Shown here in pieces: positions 54,412 through 59,150 of a stretch of 59,150 bases of DNA. Under the pieces are notes generated by a model. The model searched no databases. It was not told the DNA's origin and was given only the letters and a program-made list of their open reading frames with translations. A program made the position numbers and the translations under genes. This stretch comes from Photobacterium chitinilyticum (GTDB taxonomy: Bacteria; Pseudomonadota; Gammaproteobacteria; Enterobacterales; Vibrionaceae), in assembly GCF_004104355.1 (NCBI RefSeq), contig NZ_RJLM01000014.1:1-59150 (forward strand), read 5' to 3'. Numbering within the stretch: position 1 is the stretch's first letter; every line of letters starts with the position of its first letter.

Positions 54412-57400
54412 TTAGATTTCTTTTGTTGCTGGCAACTTACCATGACTCGAACGACCGATATAATCGTGCTGAAGTGCCTTTTCCAGCTGTTCGGCAACAT
54501 GGCCCGGCGATGCTGTTTTCTCCGACATCAAACGGTACATTGCCGGGATCACCAGCAAGGTCACGAAAGTGGCAAAAGCCATACCGAAGAAGACAACCGT
54601 ACCAACAGCAACCCGACTTTCGGCACCCGCCCCCGTCGACAGGATCAGCGGCACCGAGCCGAACAAAGTGGTGAAGGCCGTCATCAGAATCGGGCGCAAA
54701 CGACGCTCGGAGGCATCGATAATCGCCTGCTCGAAAGCAACCCCTTTATCACGCAACTGGTTGGCGAACTCAACGATCAGGATACCGTTCTTGGTCACCA
54801 TACCGATCAGCATGATCATCCCGATCTGGCTAAAAATGTTCAGGCTCTGGCCCAAGATCAACAATCCCGCCAAGCCACCGAAGATCCCCATCGGCACCGT
54901 CAGCATCACTACCATCGGGTTAATGAAGCTTTCAAACTGCGCAGCCAGTACCAAATAAGCCACTAGCAATGCCAGACCAAACACCAGCAGGATGCTGCTC
55001 TGGTTTTCGCGGAAATCCTTTGACTCTCCGGCATAGTCAATCACTATATCACTCGGCAACATTTCCAATGCCTTGGCATCGAGGAACTCCAGCGCCTCAC
55101 CCAGGGTATAACCGGGCATTAAGTTCGCTTTTAGGGTGATCGATTTCTGCTTCTGGTTATGGCTTAGCTTCTGTGCGGATGCCACCTCCTCAACCTCTGC
55201 GACGGATTCCAGAGTGATCAGCTGGCCAGAACGGGCCCGGACATAAATCTGGCTTAGATCCGTTGCATTATTGAAGCTATTTTCGTCACCACGCAGATAA
55301 ACATCATACTCTTCACCGCGATCAACAAACGTCGTTTCGCTGCGACCGCCCAGCATGATTTCAAGTGTCTCGGCAATTTCTGACACCGGAATACCCAGCT
55401 CTGCCGCACGTTGACGATTCACCGTCACAACCAGTTCCGGAGTGGTTTCAGCATAATCCAGATCGGCGCCTTCCATCATCGGACTGGCTTCTGCGATATC
55501 CATCAGTTGGCTTGCCCATTGAAAGAGCTCTTCATAGTCAGCCCCGTTCAGAACAAACTGGATAGGCTCCGAAGAGCCGCCACGGAAACCTGGCATAAAT
55601 GGCCAAACCCGAATATCCGGGATCCCCTGTAGCGCCTTGCGTACCATACCCAGAGCATCGGAAGCCCCAACGCTACGATCTTCCCAGTTCTCAAGCTGCA
55701 TGATCACAAAACCGGTCTGATCCCCTGCCCGGCCGCCAAAGGCCGGGGTCTGGATAGACACCGATTTAATTACACCTTGACCAACCATCGGCAGCAGTCG
55801 ACTCTCGACTTCCTCGATGTTACCAACCATGCGGTTATAACTGGTTCCTTCAGCCCCTTTGACAAAGGCGAAAATCACCCCGCGATCTTCCTGCGGCGCC
55901 AGCTGAGACGGCACGGATTTCATCAGCACGAAGCTCAGGCCAATAAATGCCAGTACAATCAGCGGCGCGACAAATCGGTAGCGCACCGAAAACGTCACCA
56001 CCTGACGATAACGCGCTTCCAGCCTGCCGAACATGCCATCAACCCAAACATTAAACTTGCTTGGCTTCACATTGGCTTTCAGCAGCTTACTACCCAGTAC
56101 CGGGCTGAGAGTCAGGGCAACCAGAGACGAGAAGATAACCGATACCGCCAGCAACACCGAAAATTCAGTAAACAGCGGACCAACCATGCCATCCATAAAG
56201 GAAATAGGCAGAAAAACCATTACCAGTACAACTGTTGTTGCCACAACAGCAAACCCGACTTCACGCGTCCCTTTATAGGCGGCCAGCAAGGGTGGCTCGC
56301 CATTTTCAATATGGTGATAGATATTCTCTACCACCACGATGGCATCATCGACCACGAGGCCTATAGCCAAAATCAGCGCCATCAGGGTCAGCAGGTTAAT
56401 CGAAAAACCGAAGAAGTACGCCACCATAAAGGCAGAGATCAGCGAGACAGGTACGGTAATGGCCGGGATCAGAGTTGCCCTTGCCTGCCCAATGAAGATG
56501 TACAACACCAACACCACCAGCAAACCAGTTACAAATAGAGTGCTGTAAACCTCACTGATCGAACGGTCGATAAACACGGTAGAGTCATAATCGACATACA
56601 GCGAGGTCCCCTCGGGAACAAACCGCTGCATACGCTCAACTTCGTCATGCACATCCGAAGCCACATTCAACGGGTTGGCATCGGTCATGGTGACCATGCC
56701 AAGACTTAGGTTAGAAACTCCGTTATTTTTGAAGGTGGCATTTTCGTTCTGGGCCCCGATCGACACCTTGGCGACATCTTTCAGGTAAATGGGGGTTCCA
56801 TCATCGGCAGTCCGTACCACCAGATAGGCAAAATCATCTGGCGTGCGGTACAGGCGTGCCGTTCGCACCGACATCGTCGTGGTATCATTACGCACTTCGC
56901 CACCCGGCAGCTCAACATTTTCATCATTGAGTGCATCAACGATATCCTTGGTTGTCACCCCTCGTCCGGCCATCTGCTCCGGCAGCAACTTCACATACAT
57001 AACCCGGTAAAGGGCTCCGCTTAATTGCACCGAGCTGACACCGTTGATCAGGCTGAATCGATCCATCAGAACCCGCTCGGCATAGTCCGTCAGCTGAGTT
57101 CTATCCATGGTGCTTGAGGTCAAATTGATGTAGACCGCGGGTTCATCAGAGCCGTTGTCTTTTGACACCACAGGATCATCGGCTTCGTCAGGCAAGCGAC
57201 GCTGAGCGCGGGAAACAGCATCTCGGACATCACTGACACCTTCGGTCAGGTTCCACCCCATCTCAAACTCCACCTTGATCCGAGAGATACCATTACGGGT
57301 CGTCGAGGTAATACTGTCAATCCCGCTGATCCCCGACAGCTGATCTTCAAGTACCGTCGTCACCCGGCTTTCCATTATGGACGCCGACGCCCCCTCATAG

Positions 57401-57549
57401 CTGGTCGAAATACTGACCACCGGGTTTTCGACGTCCGGCATTTCCCTGACAGACAACTTAGTAAAAGAAACAATACCGAAAACGCACAGCAGCAAGCTTA
57501 AAACAATAGCCACAACCGGACGCTTAACGGAGACATCTGATAACCACAT
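54412..57549 (-). CDS. RND multidrug efflux permease
   Basis: The 1045-residue inner-membrane pump has 12 helices and two large periplasmic loops. The proton-relay Asp pair is in LMALILAIGLVVDDAIVVVEN (helix 4). It begins with the family's DVSVKRPVVAIVLSLLL. It belongs to the HAE-1 group that works with an adaptor and TolC. Close to Vibrio VexH/MexK-type pumps. It overlaps the adaptor stop codon by one base. Confidence 0.93.
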   Translation of the reverse strand: MWLSDVSVKRPVVAIVLSLLLCVFGIVSFTKLSVREMPDVENPVVSISTSYEGASASIMESRVTTVLEDQLSGISGIDSITSTTRNGISRIKVEFEMGWNLTEGVSDVRDAVSRAQRRLPDEADDPVVSKDNGSDEPAVYINLTSSTMDRTQLTDYAERVLMDRFSLINGVSSVQLSGALYRVMYVKLLPEQMAGRGVTTKDIVDALNDENVELPGGEVRNDTTTMSVRTARLYRTPDDFAYLVVRTADDGTPIYLKDVAKVSIGAQNENATFKNNGVSNLSLGMVTMTDANPLNVASDVHDEVERMQRFVPEGTSLYVDYDSTVFIDRSISEVYSTLFVTGLLVVLVLYIFIGQARATLIPAITVPVSLISAFMVAYFFGFSINLLTLMALILAIGLVVDDAIVVVENIYHHIENGEPPLLAAYKGTREVGFAVVATTVVLVMVFLPISFMDGMVGPLFTEFSVLLAVSVIFSSLVALTLSPVLGSKLLKANVKPSKFNVWVDGMFGRLEARYRQVVTFSVRYRFVAPLIVLAFIGLSFVLMKSVPSQLAPQEDRGVIFAFVKGAEGTSYNRMVGNIEEVESRLLPMVGQGVIKSVSIQTPAFGGRAGDQTGFVIMQLENWEDRSVGASDALGMVRKALQGIPDIRVWPFMPGFRGGSSEPIQFVLNGADYEELFQWASQLMDIAEASPMMEGADLDYAETTPELVVTVNRQRAAELGIPVSEIAETLEIMLGGRSETTFVDRGEEYDVYLRGDENSFNNATDLSQIYVRARSGQLITLESVAEVEEVASAQKLSHNQKQKSITLKANLMPGYTLGEALEFLDAKALEMLPSDIVIDYAGESKDFRENQSSILLVFGLALLVAYLVLAAQFESFINPMVVMLTVPMGIFGGLAGLLILGQSLNIFSQIGMIMLIGMVTKNGILIVEFANQLRDKGVAFEQAIIDASERRLRPILMTAFTTLFGSVPLILSTGAGAESRVAVGTVVFFGMAFATFVTLLVIPAMYRLMSEKTASPGHVAEQLEKALQHDYIGRSSHGKLPATKEI

Positions 57550-58634
57550 TAGGCACGGTCTCCCGAGGCAAGTAGCTGCTGGTCCGCTAAATCATCAACT
57601 TTAGCTCCGTCCCGCATATTAACCAGCCCCTGCACAACAATACGGTCGCCAATATTAATCCCGGATTCAATCACCACCTCGTTCTCGACACGGGCCCCGA
57701 GCGTGACTTCTGTCCGGCGGGCAACACTCTGCCCGTCAACCAAATAGACAAATCGCTTGGTGCCGGAATACTCCAATGCCTGCACGGGAATAATGGCTGC
57801 GTCCTGCGGAGTAAAACCAATCGTTGCTGCCATTAGCATGCCAGGCTTTAGCTTTTTGTCGGTATTATCGATATTCACCCGCACTTTTATGTTGAGCGAG
57901 TCAGCCTGCACCCGGGAATCTATAGCCTGAATTTCGCCCATAAATTCACGCCCCGGCCATGCCTGGCTGGTTGCTGATACCGACATTCCCTCGGTCATAA
58001 AGGAGAGGTACTGCTCAGGCACCTGAATATCCAGACGCATTGAAGAAAGATCATCGAGAGAAAATAACTCACTGCCAATAGTTAGCATGTGACCAGGGCT
58101 GATATCAATTAGTCCGACGGTACCGGAAAACGGGGCATGAATGGCGTGATCATCGAGCTCAGCCTTCGCCGCCTTCAACCTGGCATCGGCAATGCTTACA
58201 CTGGCCAGTTGGGCATCGATTTCTGTTTGGGTGATTGCACCACGCTTAACCAGACTTTTGAATTCTCTGTATTTTCGCTTTTCATTATTTAAATATGCCA
58301 ATGCTTCTTCGTAAGTCGCCCGTGCTTTCGCATCATCAAGCTGAACCAGCAAATCTCCTTTTGTTACCTGATTATTTACACCAACAACAATACTATCGAC
58401 CTTGGCGGCAACCTGAGTGGCAACATTCACCGAGCGTTGTGCTTCCAATTTACCGATCAGCGCCAGCGACTGGGCAACCGGATGAGAAGAGACCTCTCCG
58501 GTCGTAACTGGAATAAGCCTGCCGGCACCCGGCCTTGCTTCATTCTCAGCAGCGTGAGACTCGCCCTGAAAATACAAAAAACCACCGCCTGACAGAGCAG
58601 CAGTGACCAATGCTGCTACAAGGATTTTTTTCAT
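57549..58634 (-). CDS. RND efflux periplasmic adaptor
   Basis: The 361-residue membrane-fusion protein has a signal peptide (ILVAALVTAALSGGGFLYF), and a barrel-sandwich (lipoyl) half at GKLEAQRSVNVATQVAAKVD. A short hairpin and the second lipoyl half HAPFSGTVGLIDISPG follow. It joins the permease to TolC; no outer-membrane gene is in the operon, so TolC is likely shared. Confidence 0.92.
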   Translation of the reverse strand: MKKILVAALVTAALSGGGFLYFQGESHAAENEARPGAGRLIPVTTGEVSSHPVAQSLALIGKLEAQRSVNVATQVAAKVDSIVVGVNNQVTKGDLLVQLDDAKARATYEEALAYLNNEKRKYREFKSLVKRGAITQTEIDAQLASVSIADARLKAAKAELDDHAIHAPFSGTVGLIDISPGHMLTIGSELFSLDDLSSMRLDIQVPEQYLSFMTEGMSVSATSQAWPGREFMGEIQAIDSRVQADSLNIKVRVNIDNTDKKLKPGMLMAATIGFTPQDAAIIPVQALEYSGTKRFVYLVDGQSVARRTEVTLGARVENEVVIESGINIGDRIVVQGLVNMRDGAKVDDLADQQLLASGDRA

Positions 58635-58827
58635 GATAAAAAACGCCTAAAGAAAACTGGTTGAATAATATCGAAACCAGAGCATAAACGGGGTAAAGAA
58701 ATGTAAAGTTACGCAATAATACCTTCATCTGTCCGGAATCTGGTGCGAACAAACCGGCTGTAATGTCCTGACAAGCAACAATATGATGAAAATAACAGCA
58801 TGCAGACAGAATTTCGCAGGAAAAGGG

Positions 58828-58855
58828 TTTACAGCAACGTATTGTTTGATATTAT
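58828..58855 (+). promoter_or_regulatory. Predicted promoter of the tRNA-Tyr genes
   Basis: TTTACA and TATTAT with a 16-base spacer, followed by a GC-rich discriminator (CCGCACCGC) typical of stringently controlled stable-RNA promoters. Confidence 0.65.
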
Positions 58856-58870
58856 CCGCACCGCACTTGT

Positions 58871-58955
<85 letters not shown>

Positions 58956-59046
58956 TTCTTCTTGAAAGCTGTTCCTTATTTGTTGTAAGGTACGTCTTTC
59001 ATGCTAAACAAGCTTTCGATAGTTTGTTAGCAAAGCAACACCCCGT

Positions 59047-59131
59047 GGAGGGGTTCCCGAGTGGCCAAAGGGATCAGACTGTAAATCTGACGGCTCCGCC
59101 TTCGATGGTTCGAATCCATCTCCCTCCACCA
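59047..59131 (+). tRNA. tRNA-Tyr: tRNA-Tyr (GTA), copy 2
   Basis: Nearly identical to copy 1. The T stem differs by a compensated pair (GATGG/CCATC), and the acceptor base pair 7 is G-U instead of G-C. CCA is encoded. Probably cotranscribed with copy 1, 91 bases upstream. Confidence 0.97.
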
Positions 59132-59150
59132 TCATTTTGAAAATTGTTTA

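Overview
The window is a piece of a gammaproteobacterial chromosome, most likely Vibrionaceae (Photobacterium or Vibrio relatives). The right half (about 27.1-59.1 kb) is compact, moderate-GC core genome: ffs, atl, ybaY, tesB, mdlAB, a decR-like regulator, queC, prmB, smrB, sixA, fadIJ, two fadL paralogues, aroC, rluF, an RND efflux pair and two tRNA-Tyr genes. The ffs-atl-ybaY-tesB-mdlBA-decR stretch keeps the gene neighbourhood known from E. coli. The left half (1-27.1 kb) is AT-richer accessory DNA.

The central feature is a complete type I-F3 CRISPR-associated Tn7-like transposon (CAST), placed here to the base at 4657-27114. Both ends begin TGT, then four variable bases, then TGCACCATA, and continue into a row of TnsB-type sites. 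A 5-bp duplication AAACG flanks the element (4652-4656 and 27115-27119). The minus strand carries tnsA-tnsB-tnsC, an Xre regulator, tniQ-cas8/5-cas7-cas6 and a two-spacer CRISPR array. There is no cas1, cas2 or cas3, as expected of this class. The second spacer, flanked by divergent repeats, matches the 4.5S RNA gene ffs. The match has a CC PAM, every sixth position mismatched, and ends 48 bp from the transposon terminus, so the element carries the guide for its own home site. Three copies of a CTAAG-N5-CTTAG palindrome, in front of xre and tniQ, are the likely Xre operators.

The CAST cargo looks like a defence island. It holds an AvcD/DcdV-type nucleotide deaminase with a small downstream gene, and a PNP-type nucleosidase plus NACHT ATPase that are probably one protein split at a run of ten A. 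A second pair (winged-helix-like protein plus PD-(D/E)xK nuclease-like protein) sits between the cas and tns modules. There are also an IS1111-type IS110 element, an ssb fragment, a hairpin-rich segment and several unknown small genes.

Left of the CAST (1-4.65 kb) lie a group II intron cut by the window edge, small unknown genes, a VOC-family protein, a second decayed CAST left end near 2.6-2.7 kb, an AidA/PixA-like gene and a frameshifted tyrosine recombinase next to the CAST end. This suggests the ffs locus has been invaded more than once.

In the core region, FadR-like operators precede fadI and both fadL genes, tying fatty-acid uptake and beta-oxidation together. A strong minus-strand terminator with no gene in front of it, between fadI and the sigma-factor gene, hints at an unannotated small RNA.
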